DNA of 48,304 nt from positions 1 through 48,304 of IMG/VR virus record IMGVR_UViG_3300033145_000758; one strand, given 5' to 3'. A program made the translations under genes and the position numbers. Below are positions 6,927 through 14,758 of this stretch, piece by piece. The notes beneath the pieces were generated by a model that saw only the letters and a list, made by a program, of their open reading frames with translations, was not told the origin of the DNA and ran no database searches. The stretch's first letter is position 1; every line of letters begins with the position of its first letter. This DNA comes from a virus.

Positions 6927-7217
6927 ATGCCTAATGTATATATAGTAAACAAATCAAACCACGACTTCTCACCTGCTGAGAAATATGGAGAACTAGTATT
7001 CCTCAGCGAAGGACCTATGAACCGCTATTCAACTAACAATATGTTTAGAATATTCAAGGAAAAGATGGAAAGTTCCAGTGACTATGACTACATTGTTCCT
7101 TGCTCCCTAAACGTAATGAATAGTATTGCCTGTGCTATTTTTGCTCACAAGCATGGGAAATTAAACTTGTTATTGTTTAAAGGAGGAGTATATATTGAGA
7201 GAAATCACATCTTGTAA
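6927..7217 (+). CDS. Conserved phage hypothetical protein
   Basis: 96 residues. The pattern VYIVNKSNHDFSPAEKYGEL, then FLSEGPMNRYSTNNMFR and KHGKLNLLLF belongs to a small conserved family seen in many phage early regions without known function. It overlaps the next gene by 23 bp, and the overlap contains the AAGGAGG site for 7195. Confidence 0.7.
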   Translation: MPNVYIVNKSNHDFSPAEKYGELVFLSEGPMNRYSTNNMFRIFKEKMESSSDYDYIVPCSLNVMNSIACAIFAHKHGKLNLLLFKGGVYIERNHIL

Positions 7218-7494
7218 TAGGAAAAATAAGATAAAAAATATCTTAATGAGCCTCCTAGCTATATTATTACTATTATCAATATGGGAGTTAGTAGTAATAG
7301 GTCTCCGGCAACAGGCTAAGGAAATAAAAGTAATGCAGAAACTGTCGGAGCCTACAAGAGATGAGCTAAGAGAGGCAATGAGGTATCATGGAATACTATT
7401 TGCTGAACAAGATGAGACTGGAGAATGGATTTTTATTAGAGATGGAAAAAGATGTCGACTGTTTACTTATAAGGAGAAAGACTATGAAAAGTAA
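7195..7494 (+). CDS. Small membrane protein with one transmembrane segment
   Basis: 99 residues from a TTG start at 7195, chosen because AAGGAGG lies 8 bases upstream. A basic N-terminus (RKNKIKN) is followed by about 22 hydrophobic residues (ILMSLLAILLLLSIWELVVI), then a soluble helical and beta C-terminal part, probably cytoplasmic or periplasmic depending on topology. It overlaps the gene at 7484. Could be an accessory membrane factor; no family recognised. Confidence 0.65.
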   Translation: MREITSCNRKNKIKNILMSLLAILLLLSIWELVVIGLRQQAKEIKVMQKLSEPTRDELREAMRYHGILFAEQDETGEWIFIRDGKRCRLFTYKEKDYEK

Positions 7495-7588
7495 AAATGA
7501 AAGACTTCAAAAACACTACTTATATATTTCTGCTATCTCACTGCTGATTGCAGCTATTAATTTTTATTATTTATGTAGAATCTTTTAA
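7484..7588 (+). CDS. Very small membrane protein
   Basis: 34 residues starting MKSKNERLQKHYLYISAISL, with a hydrophobic second half (ISAISLLIAAINFYYL) that could span the membrane. AAGGAG precedes the ATG, and it overlaps the previous membrane-protein gene by 11 bp. The two may work as a pair. Function unknown. Confidence 0.5.
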   Translation: MKSKNERLQKHYLYISAISLLIAAINFYYLCRIF

Positions 7589-7616
7589 GAATTGTAATGA
7601 AGAAAGGAGGAAAATA

Positions 7617-7889
7617 ATGGTCATAAAACTATTCACCAGTCCTACATGCAAGGATTGCAAGCATATTAAAAGAATTCTTACTGAAAAAGGTATTGCTTTT
7701 GAGGAACATGATACTTCCACTCCTGACGGTTTGACTGAGTATACTATGTTAGGAGTCCATTGTCAAAGAGTTCCTATATTAGCTGCTGAAAAAGAAGAAG
7801 GAGAGACTGAGATAATTGAGGGACTTATAAATCAACTTAAGTTTATAAATAGCTACCCGCTTGATTCGGCCCTAAAAGGAGGTGAATAA
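7617..7889 (+). CDS. Glutaredoxin / thioredoxin-like protein
   Basis: 90 residues, AGGAGG upstream. The N-terminal strand VIKLFTSPTCKDC carries the redox pair C11 and C14, followed by the helix HIKRILTEKGI. The cis-proline region VPIL at about residue 59 completes a glutaredoxin or NrdH-like fold. Such phage proteins reduce ribonucleotide reductase or other thiols; no reductase gene is visible here, so it would serve a host enzyme. The C-terminus overlaps the ribosome binding site of the next gene. Confidence 0.85.
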   Translation: MVIKLFTSPTCKDCKHIKRILTEKGIAFEEHDTSTPDGLTEYTMLGVHCQRVPILAAEKEEGETEIIEGLINQLKFINSYPLDSALKGGE

Positions 7890-7891
7890 CT

Positions 7892-8071
7892 ATGCCAATA
7901 ACAGAAAGAACCTTGAGGCGGTGGAGAAAGGATGCTCTCTTATCTGAGAAACACAGTCATATGTATCCAGAACATTTAAGACCTTTGATTGGGGAATTTT
8001 CAAAGCGCATCCTCCGTTTAACGCAGGAGGCCTTAGACCAACAATTACTAAGAAAGGAGGCAAATAAATGA
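7892..8071 (+). CDS. Small basic hypothetical protein
   Basis: 59 residues from ATG 7892, with GGAGGTG upstream. Rich in Arg, Leu and His; the C-terminal half is probably one amphipathic helix ending in KEANK. Its TGA overlaps the ATG of the nuclease gene at 8068 (ATGA) and its last codons hold that gene's AAGGAGG site, so the two are coupled. It may be an accessory to the nuclease; no family recognised. Confidence 0.6.
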   Translation: MPITERTLRRWRKDALLSEKHSHMYPEHLRPLIGEFSKRILRLTQEALDQQLLRKEANK

Positions 8072-9075
8072 CATTTCCTTTAACTGAATATCCTGAGTGG
8101 TCTATCCAAGACAGCTCAAAAATTACCGACTGGCTATCTTGCAAACGTAGCTATTTCTTCTCTCACGTCCTTGGCTGGCGTCTTGATTATCCAAGCCATG
8201 ATCTTTACTTTGGTGAGGCCTGGCATCGTGCTAGAGAGCATCAGCTCCTCTACGGCTACAATGACGTCGATGGAGCTTATAATAAGTTCATAGACTACTA
8301 CCGCAAGATATTTTCTCCAGAAGATGACGCTGTTAACTTACCCAAGACCCCAACTGCTGTCCTACATGCCTTGTTAAAACTCTCAGAGGAGCGTCAGTCC
8401 GATCTCATAGAAAATGAAGTTGTTGAGATAGATGGAAGGAAGATGACTGAAATCTCAGGCACTGTCCCTATTGATGGACAAAAAGTCTTACATTACCGTC
8501 TAGACTCAATTATGAGGAGAAAAAGCGATGAGATGATATTTTCCTGGGATCATAAAACAACTCATGAGAAATACCTAAACTCACGATACTGGGCTGAGCA
8601 ATTTCATCTCGCTATACAAAATGGCACTTATACACACTGTCTCTATTGCATGTTTCCTATTGAGCAAGTCCTTGGTGTAGAGTTCTACGGAACAGGTTTT
8701 GGATACCTAAAGCGTGGCTCATCTTCACGCTCAGCCGGCTATCAATCATCCTTTCGTCTTGTCCCTGCTTTTAAAACTCCAGATCAAATGAACTCATGGC
8801 TATGGACAGTTGTTGATATTCTTAATGATATAGAGAGAGAAATGGACAGGTTGTTTCACTGCAGAGAGGAAGACCCTGTTTTAATGGCTTTCCCTATGAA
8901 TCCTGGAAGCTGCTCCAGTTACAGAGGATGTCCCTTTCATGACTACTGCCTTAGCTGGCAAAATCCCTTACAACAGTGTCATGAGCCACCTATTGGATTT
9001 CGAGTAGAATTCTGGGATCCTTCAAAGATGGAAACTACTAACAAGATGAATTTAGAATGGAAAGGAGGTATGTAA
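8068..9075 (+). CDS. Cas4/RecB-like PD-(D/E)XK nuclease with Fe-S cysteines
   Basis: 335 residues. The nuclease core is visible as YRLDSI (D146), then SWDHKTT (D161, K163), and the QxxxY-type helix EQFHLAIQNGTY. One cysteine near the N-terminus (C25) and three near the C-terminus (C282, C288, C294 in CSSYRGCPFHDYC) give the 1+3 iron-sulfur pattern of Cas4 and AddB nucleases. Expected role: 5' to 3' end resection feeding phage recombination. It is followed directly by the Sak4-like ATPase and then the ssDNA-binding protein, a common phage recombination module. Confidence 0.88.
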   Translation: MTFPLTEYPEWSIQDSSKITDWLSCKRSYFFSHVLGWRLDYPSHDLYFGEAWHRAREHQLLYGYNDVDGAYNKFIDYYRKIFSPEDDAVNLPKTPTAVLHALLKLSEERQSDLIENEVVEIDGRKMTEISGTVPIDGQKVLHYRLDSIMRRKSDEMIFSWDHKTTHEKYLNSRYWAEQFHLAIQNGTYTHCLYCMFPIEQVLGVEFYGTGFGYLKRGSSSRSAGYQSSFRLVPAFKTPDQMNSWLWTVVDILNDIEREMDRLFHCREEDPVLMAFPMNPGSCSSYRGCPFHDYCLSWQNPLQQCHEPPIGFRVEFWDPSKMETTNKMNLEWKGGM

Positions 9076-9909
9076 ATGCCTTACGATTATAAAGACGAGT
9101 TAAAAAAGGTAAAGGATTATTACGTTGGAGACCCTTTGCAAAAGCGCTTCAGTGCCCTTATCACCGGCGAAACCAATGCTGGCAAAACTTATATGTTAAG
9201 GACTGCTCGCAAACCAATTCACATAGACTCATTTGACCCTGGAGGTACTAAATGTTTAAGAGACTTAATCGAAAAAGGTGACATCATTGCTGATACACAG
9301 TGGGAAGCTGATGACCCTTTCAGTCCAGACAAATTTGCAAAGTGGATGAAGGCTACTGACATCCGATTTCAAATAGGTTACTTTGATAACTTTGGCACTT
9401 ACTGCCTCGACAGTGCTACAACTTTTGGTGAGGCAGTGATGAATTATCAGTTAGCAAATATGAGTAGGGCAGCTGAGGTTCCTCAACATAGACGAGACTA
9501 CAACCCTCAAAAAGTCTATATGACTAATTATATAAAGAAACTAATGCGTCTTCCATGTGATTTTATATTAACTGGCCATTTGAGGGAGATTAAGAAGGTT
9601 ATAAGTATTGATAGTAAAACTGGGGCTGTCCATGAAGATATTAAATACCGCTTCTATACAACAGGTCAGGCTGTGGTAACTATACCACTATTATTTGACG
9701 AGATATATGTTCTGATTGGGGAAGAAGGACGCACCGGTCCTAGACGAAAAATGTTAATTGATTCTCTTGGGACATATATAGCAAGAAGTCGTCTTAAAGC
9801 TAATGGTAAGTTAGATGCAATTGAAGAGCCTGATATTAAAGGTATTTTGAAGAAGGTAGGCCTAGATTGGCGTGATAGAGAAAAATTAAACGTAAAGGAA
9901 CCTACCTGA
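9076..9909 (+). CDS. Sak4-like RecA-fold ATPase
   Basis: 277 residues. Walker A GETNAGKT (31-38) and Walker B-like YCLDSATT (D112) sit in the compact RecA core typical of the phage Sak4 / AAA_24 family. The later TGHLREIKK and FDEIYVL strands fit the same fold. These proteins promote single-strand annealing or strand exchange with a partner ssDNA-binding protein, here probably 10187-10606. It starts immediately after the nuclease stop (TAA then ATG) with a GGAGGT box inside the preceding gene. Confidence 0.85.
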   Translation: MPYDYKDELKKVKDYYVGDPLQKRFSALITGETNAGKTYMLRTARKPIHIDSFDPGGTKCLRDLIEKGDIIADTQWEADDPFSPDKFAKWMKATDIRFQIGYFDNFGTYCLDSATTFGEAVMNYQLANMSRAAEVPQHRRDYNPQKVYMTNYIKKLMRLPCDFILTGHLREIKKVISIDSKTGAVHEDIKYRFYTTGQAVVTIPLLFDEIYVLIGEEGRTGPRRKMLIDSLGTYIARSRLKANGKLDAIEEPDIKGILKKVGLDWRDREKLNVKEPT

Positions 9910-9943
9910 GAATATCTATGTTCTGTAGAAAGGAGGTGATAAA

Positions 9944-10153
9944 ATGAATAATGATCCTTGGAAGCATAGGAGCAAAGGCATGTGCTGTCGTACTTGCATA
10001 TGGTTTGTTGAAAAAGTCAGAGTGGAAGACAGCAAAAACACAGCTCCTGTAGGTCGATGTAGGAGGCGTGCCCCAACCTTAAGTGGATACCCTGTTGTAT
10101 TTGAGACTGACTGGTGTGGAGATCACAAACTCGATGAGAATAGTGTTAACTAA
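9944..10153 (+). CDS. Small cysteine-rich putative zinc-binding protein
   Basis: 69 residues with AAAGGAGGTG upstream. CCRTC near the N-terminus, GRCRRRAP in the middle and DWCGDHK near the end give four well-placed cysteines as in a zinc finger. Small proteins of this pattern (CRTCxxF ... GxCRRRAP ... WCG) recur in phage and mobile-element genomes with no assigned role. It sits between the annealing ATPase and the ssDNA-binding protein. Confidence 0.7.
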   Translation: MNNDPWKHRSKGMCCRTCIWFVEKVRVEDSKNTAPVGRCRRRAPTLSGYPVVFETDWCGDHKLDENSVN

Positions 10154-10186
10154 TAACATCAAAACTTAACATAGGAGGATTACAAA

Positions 10187-10606
10187 ATGGCTTTAACTGA
10201 CTATAGTGATTTAGAAAGAGAAATTGCCGACGCTCCTGAGCCCAAAACCTTGCCACGAGGTAGTGAAGTAAAAGCTCGTATTATCAGTGTAAGAGAAGGT
10301 GTCAGTGATAAGAACGGTGCTCAGTGGTATCAGCCTATCTTCGATGTGCCTTCTGACCCTTTGGTCATAGAGTTCAATGACTTCTTCTGGGACTTAGCAG
10401 ATCGAGACAAGCTTGAACCAAAGGCGGCAGTTCGAGCTATGAACAAGTTCAAGAACTTTGCTGCTGCTTTCGATCTTGACTACTCAAGGCCCTTCAGTTG
10501 GACTGATGACTTAGTCGGCCTTGAGGGTTGGGTAATTCTTGGAGTTCGCAAATCTGATGAGTATGGAGACCAGAATACTGTAAGTAAATATATAGCTGGT
10601 AGATAA
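10187..10606 (+). CDS. DUF669-like single-stranded DNA-binding protein
   Basis: 139 residues, AGGAGG upstream. The start (DYSDLEREIADAPEPKTLPRGSEVKARIISV) and the GWVILGVRKSDEYGDQNTVSKYI ending fit the DUF669 / Sak4-partner OB-fold proteins found beside phage annealing ATPases. It would coat ssDNA during replication and recombination. It is directly followed by the structured non-coding segment at 10607-10807. Confidence 0.75.
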   Translation: MALTDYSDLEREIADAPEPKTLPRGSEVKARIISVREGVSDKNGAQWYQPIFDVPSDPLVIEFNDFFWDLADRDKLEPKAAVRAMNKFKNFAAAFDLDYSRPFSWTDDLVGLEGWVILGVRKSDEYGDQNTVSKYIAGR

Positions 10607-10618
10607 CTAAAAGTAACA

Positions 10619-10726
10619 GTCTCAGCCTTTGACAATTCAAAGTGGGGCATGGGAGCCAGTAATCTAAGTTCGTCCTCAGACACTATGCAGAAAATCTGAA
10701 CAGGAGCCGGGAGCTGGTGCTGAGAC
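10619..10726 (+). ncRNA. Candidate structured RNA of unknown class
   Basis: A 200-bp gap between genes contains an 8-bp closing stem, GTCTCAGC (10619-10626) with GCTGAGAC (10719-10726). Inside is a CTTTG/CAAAG hairpin (10627-10631 and 10638-10642) and a GCCAG/CTGGT-type pairing. The interior is richer in G and C than its surroundings and has no open reading frame. It is in the sense orientation between co-directional genes, so it would be part of the early mRNA or processed from it. It matches no riboswitch or phage RNA class that I can recall. Confidence 0.4.
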
Positions 10727-10733
10727 CAAAATC

Positions 10734-10758
10734 AGATCGTTCAAATTTTAAACAATCT
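10734..10758. repeat. 25-bp dispersed palindrome, copy 6
   Basis: Full copy between the structured RNA candidate and the hairpin at 10755-10787, whose 5' arm it slightly overlaps. Confidence 0.85.
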
Positions 10759-10787
10759 GTCTGCCACCTCCGGGTGGTAAGACAGAT
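10755..10787 (+). promoter_or_regulatory. Stable mRNA hairpin with UCCG tetraloop
   Basis: ATCTGTCT (10755-10762) pairs with AGACAGAT (10780-10787). Inside it CCACC (10764-10768) pairs with GGTGG (10773-10777), closed by a TCCG loop of the very stable UNCG kind. No run of T follows, so it is not a simple terminator. It lies in the 5' leader of the gene at 10808 and may stabilise or process the mRNA. Confidence 0.55.
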
Positions 10788-10807
10788 ACTAAAAAAGGAG
10801 AAAAAAG

Positions 10808-11119
10808 ATGACTAACCAAGAATTTATGATTGAAGTAGAAAACTCTCATAATCGTTCAAAGAGAGTTCTCCTTAAAAAGGAGAAAGAATATTCAGATGGC
10901 TTGGACAGACTTGGTCAATTTTATAGAGCTTCTGAGATGAACCAAGAGTCAGCAACCGAGGCTCTCTGGGGAATGGCTACTAAGCACATAATCTCGATTG
11001 CAGATATGGTTAGAGAACCTAATATGTACTCTCTTAAAGTCTGGAACGAGAAAGTGATTGACTTACGTAACTATACTTATTTACTAGATGCTTTAGTCCG
11101 TGATATAGGAGTAGAGTAA
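10808..11119 (+). CDS. DUF1599 / nucleotide modification-associated protein
   Basis: 103 residues. The pattern KEKEYSDGLDRLGQFYRA, then ALWGMATKHIISI, then WNEKVIDLRNYTYLLDALV is that of the DUF1599 family, linked in the literature to nucleotide-modification gene sets and related in general shape to all-helical MazG-like proteins. It overlaps the dCMP deaminase start by one base, consistent with a shared role in nucleotide pools. The 5' leader is unusual (structured RNA, palindrome, UNCG hairpin). Confidence 0.75.
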   Translation: MTNQEFMIEVENSHNRSKRVLLKKEKEYSDGLDRLGQFYRASEMNQESATEALWGMATKHIISIADMVREPNMYSLKVWNEKVIDLRNYTYLLDALVRDIGVE

Positions 11120-11643
11120 TGTCAGACTGGGATAAATACTTTCGATCAATCTGCGAAACCGTCGCCAGTAAATCTCCCTGCTTGTCCCGCAAGATAGGAT
11201 CTATTCTAGTCCGAGAGCACTCAATAGTCTCCACAGGCTACAATGGGCCTCCTAGAGGTATTCCTCATTGCGGGCACGGGAGATTTACAAAGGATGACGA
11301 GTTACTCAATGCAGCTATACAATATAACAGAGGTATTGAGGCAGACAGATTTAAAACAGAGTGCCCTCGTAAAGTCTTAGGATTTCCTTCAGGTACTCAC
11401 ATGGAACTCTGCCCTGCTCAACACGCAGAAGAAAATGCAGTAAGTAATGCGGCTAGAATAGGAGCTTCCACAGTTGGAACTACCTTATACATAAACTCTG
11501 TAATACCGTGTCAGAAGTGCTTTGGAACACTGATAAATGCAGGTATTAGTGAAATAGTTGTTGACAAAGCAGCTGTATATGACAAGTATACAAAGTTTCT
11601 TATTAATAATTCTAATATAAAAATTAGGGAGTTTAAGAAGTGA
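11119..11643 (+). CDS. Deoxycytidylate (dCMP) deaminase
   Basis: 174 residues. Zinc ligands and the catalytic glutamate are in CPAQHAEENAV (H102, E104) and IPCQKC (C131, C134). The N-terminal RKIGSILVREHSIVSTGYNGPPRG is the usual deaminase strand pair. It converts dCMP to dUMP to supply thymidylate synthesis; no thymidylate synthase is seen, so the host enzyme would follow. Start and stop both overlap neighbours (10808 and 11640 genes), so it is tightly coupled in the operon. Confidence 0.93.
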   Translation: MSDWDKYFRSICETVASKSPCLSRKIGSILVREHSIVSTGYNGPPRGIPHCGHGRFTKDDELLNAAIQYNRGIEADRFKTECPRKVLGFPSGTHMELCPAQHAEENAVSNAARIGASTVGTTLYINSVIPCQKCFGTLINAGISEIVVDKAAVYDKYTKFLINNSNIKIREFKK

Positions 11644-12869
11644 AGATACTGATATTAGGAAGCGATGGCTATATAGGCTATCCATTGACTATTCACCTTC
11701 TCAAAGAAGGTTATGAGGTGCTTGGAGTAGATGACTTATCACGTAGGGAGAGAGTCTATAATATAAACAGTGACTCTCTGACTCCTATTCTTTCTCCTAC
11801 AGAAAGAAAACAATACTTGAGATATACATACAAGAACTTTGTTGACCAAATATGTATCACCCTTGGAGTTGACGTCTCCGGACTTATCAAGGGTAGCCTT
11901 AGAGAGTTTAAGCCTAATGCAATAATTCACCTTGCAGAGATGCCTTCTGCTCCTTGGTCAATGAGATCTGCAAGTCATGCTGGAATTACTCAGTATGAAA
12001 ATGTAGTAGGTACTTTGCATTTACTCTGGGCAATGAAAGAGGTTTGTCCTGAAGCACACTTAGTTAAATTAGGCACTATGGGAGAGTATGGAACGCCTAA
12101 TTGTGATATTCCTGAGGGAAGAATTCCAAAAGATTGCATAGGCAACTACAGATATCAGTATGTAAAAGATAAGTCTAAGTGGCCACCGGACAAATTTGAT
12201 GAAGCATTCTATGAATGCCCTATGAAAGGACTTCTCTTCCCCCGGACTGCAGGATCTTTTTATCACCTTTCAAAGGTTCACGACACTCACAACATTGAAT
12301 TTGCCTGTCGTAACTGGGGACTACGCTCTACAGACATTATGCAAGGAGTAGTATATGGCCTACCTTACAAATTCACTAATTATGGAATAGAGGAATTAAC
12401 TCGCTTCGACTACGATGAATACTTCGGCACAGCCATTAATCGTTTCTGTGCCCAGGCTATCTCCAATCATCACATAACTGTCTATGGAGAGGGAGAGCAA
12501 ACAAGAGGTTTTCTAACTCTGAACGACTCCATTTCCTGTCTGACTCTGGCTATCAAAAACCCTCCAGAAGAGGGTGAGTACCGAACTTTTAATCAGTTTG
12601 AAGATAAATACTCAATCAATGATCTAGCTCGAATAGTACAGAGAGAAGCTGGGCTCATCGGATTTAATGTATCTATTGTCCACATCGCTAATCCTCGTAA
12701 GGAGCTTGAAGATCATTACTACAACCCTACTCACCAAAAGCTGTTTGACCTTGGATATGTTCCAAGTACTAACATTCAAAATGAGGTAGCACTGTTACTT
12801 CGTAAGCTGTCTCCCTATAAAGACAGAGTCAGAAAAGAAGTAATTATGCCTAAGACTTCTTGGCGATAA
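11640..12869 (+). CDS. sqd1-like: UDP-sulfoquinovose synthase homologue (SQD1-like)
   Basis: 409 residues from a GTG start that overlaps the dCMP deaminase stop (GTGA). It has a Rossmann GxxGxxG (7-13). The long body follows SQD1/SqdB closely: HLVKLGTMGEYGTPN (T146), SFYHLSKVHDTHNIEF (Y208, K212), NRFCAQAI, TVYGEGEQTRGF, FNQFEDKYSINDLA, HYYNPTHQKL and the C-terminal DRV....IMP..SW. SQD1 makes UDP-sulfoquinovose from UDP-glucose and sulfite, the donor for sulfolipid and other sulfosugars. In a phage it could feed the virion sugar cassette at 41-46 kb or modify DNA or envelope. Function is inferred from family. Confidence 0.88.
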   Translation: MKILILGSDGYIGYPLTIHLLKEGYEVLGVDDLSRRERVYNINSDSLTPILSPTERKQYLRYTYKNFVDQICITLGVDVSGLIKGSLREFKPNAIIHLAEMPSAPWSMRSASHAGITQYENVVGTLHLLWAMKEVCPEAHLVKLGTMGEYGTPNCDIPEGRIPKDCIGNYRYQYVKDKSKWPPDKFDEAFYECPMKGLLFPRTAGSFYHLSKVHDTHNIEFACRNWGLRSTDIMQGVVYGLPYKFTNYGIEELTRFDYDEYFGTAINRFCAQAISNHHITVYGEGEQTRGFLTLNDSISCLTLAIKNPPEEGEYRTFNQFEDKYSINDLARIVQREAGLIGFNVSIVHIANPRKELEDHYYNPTHQKLFDLGYVPSTNIQNEVALLLRKLSPYKDRVRKEVIMPKTSWR

Positions 12870-12894
12870 AGATCGTTTAAATTTTAAACTATCT
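12870..12894. repeat. 25-bp dispersed palindrome, copy 7
   Basis: Full copy starting on the base after the SQD1-like stop codon. Confidence 0.85.
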
Positions 12895-12912
12895 AACAAA
12901 GGAGGTAACACT

Positions 12913-13161
12913 ATGACATTTGATGATAGTGATTATAAACCTAGATTTAGCTTTGAGATTACAGAAGATCAAAAGTTCCGTGCTGATAATCTCTTATCCG
13001 TCTACGGTCTGCGTAAGGCTATTTTCGGTCAAATCCTAGACGATGTTCTTGACCTCATTGAAGAATATGGAGGTGTAGCTATAGGAGTAATAATGAGCGG
13101 AAAGATTAAGCCTCGTGATATAATTCCTTCAATGAAAAAAGTAGAGGAGAATAAAAAATGA
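12913..13161 (+). CDS. Small conserved phage hypothetical protein
   Basis: 82 residues, AAAGGAGGT upstream. The middle (QKFRADNLLSVYGLRKAIFGQILDDVLDLIEEYG) is a conserved-looking helical core, with an IKPRDIIPS tail. Similar proteins often precede ParB-methyltransferase genes in phages, as here. It may be a small DNA-binding helper. Its stop overlaps the next start (ATGA). Confidence 0.65.
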   Translation: MTFDDSDYKPRFSFEITEDQKFRADNLLSVYGLRKAIFGQILDDVLDLIEEYGGVAIGVIMSGKIKPRDIIPSMKKVEENKK

Positions 13162-13370
13162 GTGACCTCAGTGACCTCAACCACCGTTCAATAACTGAGA
13201 TGGACACTGATGAAGCAATAGAACTTCTCCGTCAGATTCGTCTATCTCGCCGTATACCTATGAAGAAAGTTAGTAAGGTGAGCAAGGCAAAAAAACCCAG
13301 CGTGGAAAAGATTACTAACATTAATGCTGATATGGCTGCTGAAATACTTAAGATTTTAGGAGGTAACTAA
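13158..13370 (+). CDS. Small hypothetical protein
   Basis: 70 residues, coupled to the previous gene by ATGA. An acidic N-terminal helix (TDEAIELLRQIRLSRRIP) leads to a basic linker (KKVSKVSKAKK) and a C-terminal helix. The EAIELLRQIRLSRR segment is a recurring phage motif of unknown role. Its end carries the GGAGGT site of the ParB-methyltransferase gene. Confidence 0.6.
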   Translation: MSDLSDLNHRSITEMDTDEAIELLRQIRLSRRIPMKKVSKVSKAKKPSVEKITNINADMAAEILKILGGN

Positions 13371-13373
13371 CAA

Positions 13374-14699
13374 ATGATTGAAGTTGGAAAGGTAGGAATG
13401 GTTCCTTTGGAATCTATAATCATCAACGAGCGTGCTCGCCAGGAAATGGGCGACCTGAATGGCCTTGAAGCTAACATAAAAGAGGCTGGATTAATCTCGC
13501 CTCTTGCAGTCAAGGATAACAAAGACAAAACCTACACACTTCTTGCAGGTGAACGAAGGTTTAGCGTCTTGAAGAAAAACAAAGTCAAAGAAATCCCTGT
13601 CCGAATTTACGAGAAAGATATCTCAGATCTCGAGATGAAGATCATTGAGAAATCTGAGAACTTCTTTCGCAAGGACATGGAGTTCTGGGAATTAGATAAA
13701 CTAACTCTTGAGATTCATCAGATGCAACAGGCCCTTCACGGAGTCAAAGCTCCAGGACCTAATCAAGAAGGATGGTCTGTTCAAGACACTGGAGAGTTAA
13801 TAGGAGGGCTATCCAAGGCATCTGTATCTCAATCTATCCGTCGGGCTGAGGCTCGTGAAGCTTTTCCTGAACTATTTAAGAGCTGCAAAACTGCCTTTGA
13901 TGCATCTAAGGTGCTGAAGAAAGTTGATGAAGCACTTATTAAGCAGACTATCGCACAGAAACTCGAATCTCAAAAGTCCAGCAGTGTCCTTACTCAACTG
14001 TCAAAGTGCTTCATTCTCAAGGATTTCTTTGAAGGCGTGAAGGAAATCCCTGACAGAGTAATGCACTTAGTTGAAATAGACCCTCCCTATGCCATTGACC
14101 TAGTGAAACAAAAAAAGAAGGATGGAGAGTCTCAATATCAGCTTGATGATTACAATGAGATAGACAAAGATATCTACCCAGACTTTCTCTTAAGATTATT
14201 CCAAGAATGTTATCGCACTATGACTGACCACTCATGGCTCATATGCTGGTTTGCTCCTGAGCCTTGGTTTGAAACTGTCTACAATCTAATATTCAAAGCA
14301 GGCTTCTCAACGACTCGAATGTGTGGAATATGGACAAAAGGCTCACCAGGCCAGAACATGAATCCTTCAATTAGGCTAGCTAACTCCTACGAGATGTTTT
14401 TCTATGCATGGAAGGGGCGTCCAGCACTTAATAAAGCTGGAAGAGGAAATGAGTTTAGATTCTCACCTGTCCCTGCAAATCAGAAGACTCATCCAACTGA
14501 GCGTCCCGTTGAGCTGATGAAAGAGATATATGACACCTTTGCTTTCCCAGGTTCTCGTGTTCTTATTCCTTTCCTTGGTTCAGGCAACGGTCTCATTGCT
14601 GCTCATGAACTTGGAATGAGTGCTGTTGGGTTTGAGTTAGGTAAATCTCATAAGGATAGTTTTTTAGTGAAGATATATAATGAAGAGAAAAACAGATAA
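13374..14699 (+). CDS. ParB-like nuclease domain fused to DNA methyltransferase
   Basis: 441 residues. Residues 8-110 are a ParB/sulfiredoxin-type domain (LAGERRFSVLK at 57-67), followed by a helix-turn-helix-like middle (VQDTGELIGGLSKASVSQSIRRAE). The C-terminal half is an N4/N6 amino-methyltransferase with DPPY (236-239) and the SAM-binding FLGSGNG near residue 400. ParB-type phage enzymes combine sequence-specific DNA binding, CTP or nuclease chemistry and methylation. It is a candidate for recognising the 25-bp palindromes, though this is speculation from co-occurrence only. Confidence 0.85.
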   Translation: MIEVGKVGMVPLESIIINERARQEMGDLNGLEANIKEAGLISPLAVKDNKDKTYTLLAGERRFSVLKKNKVKEIPVRIYEKDISDLEMKIIEKSENFFRKDMEFWELDKLTLEIHQMQQALHGVKAPGPNQEGWSVQDTGELIGGLSKASVSQSIRRAEAREAFPELFKSCKTAFDASKVLKKVDEALIKQTIAQKLESQKSSSVLTQLSKCFILKDFFEGVKEIPDRVMHLVEIDPPYAIDLVKQKKKDGESQYQLDDYNEIDKDIYPDFLLRLFQECYRTMTDHSWLICWFAPEPWFETVYNLIFKAGFSTTRMCGIWTKGSPGQNMNPSIRLANSYEMFFYAWKGRPALNKAGRGNEFRFSPVPANQKTHPTERPVELMKEIYDTFAFPGSRVLIPFLGSGNGLIAAHELGMSAVGFELGKSHKDSFLVKIYNEEKNR

Positions 14700-14758
14700 G
14701 CCAAATGAGCGTTAGTAGAATATGAAGAGCTAAACACAACCATGTAAGGAGATCTATT

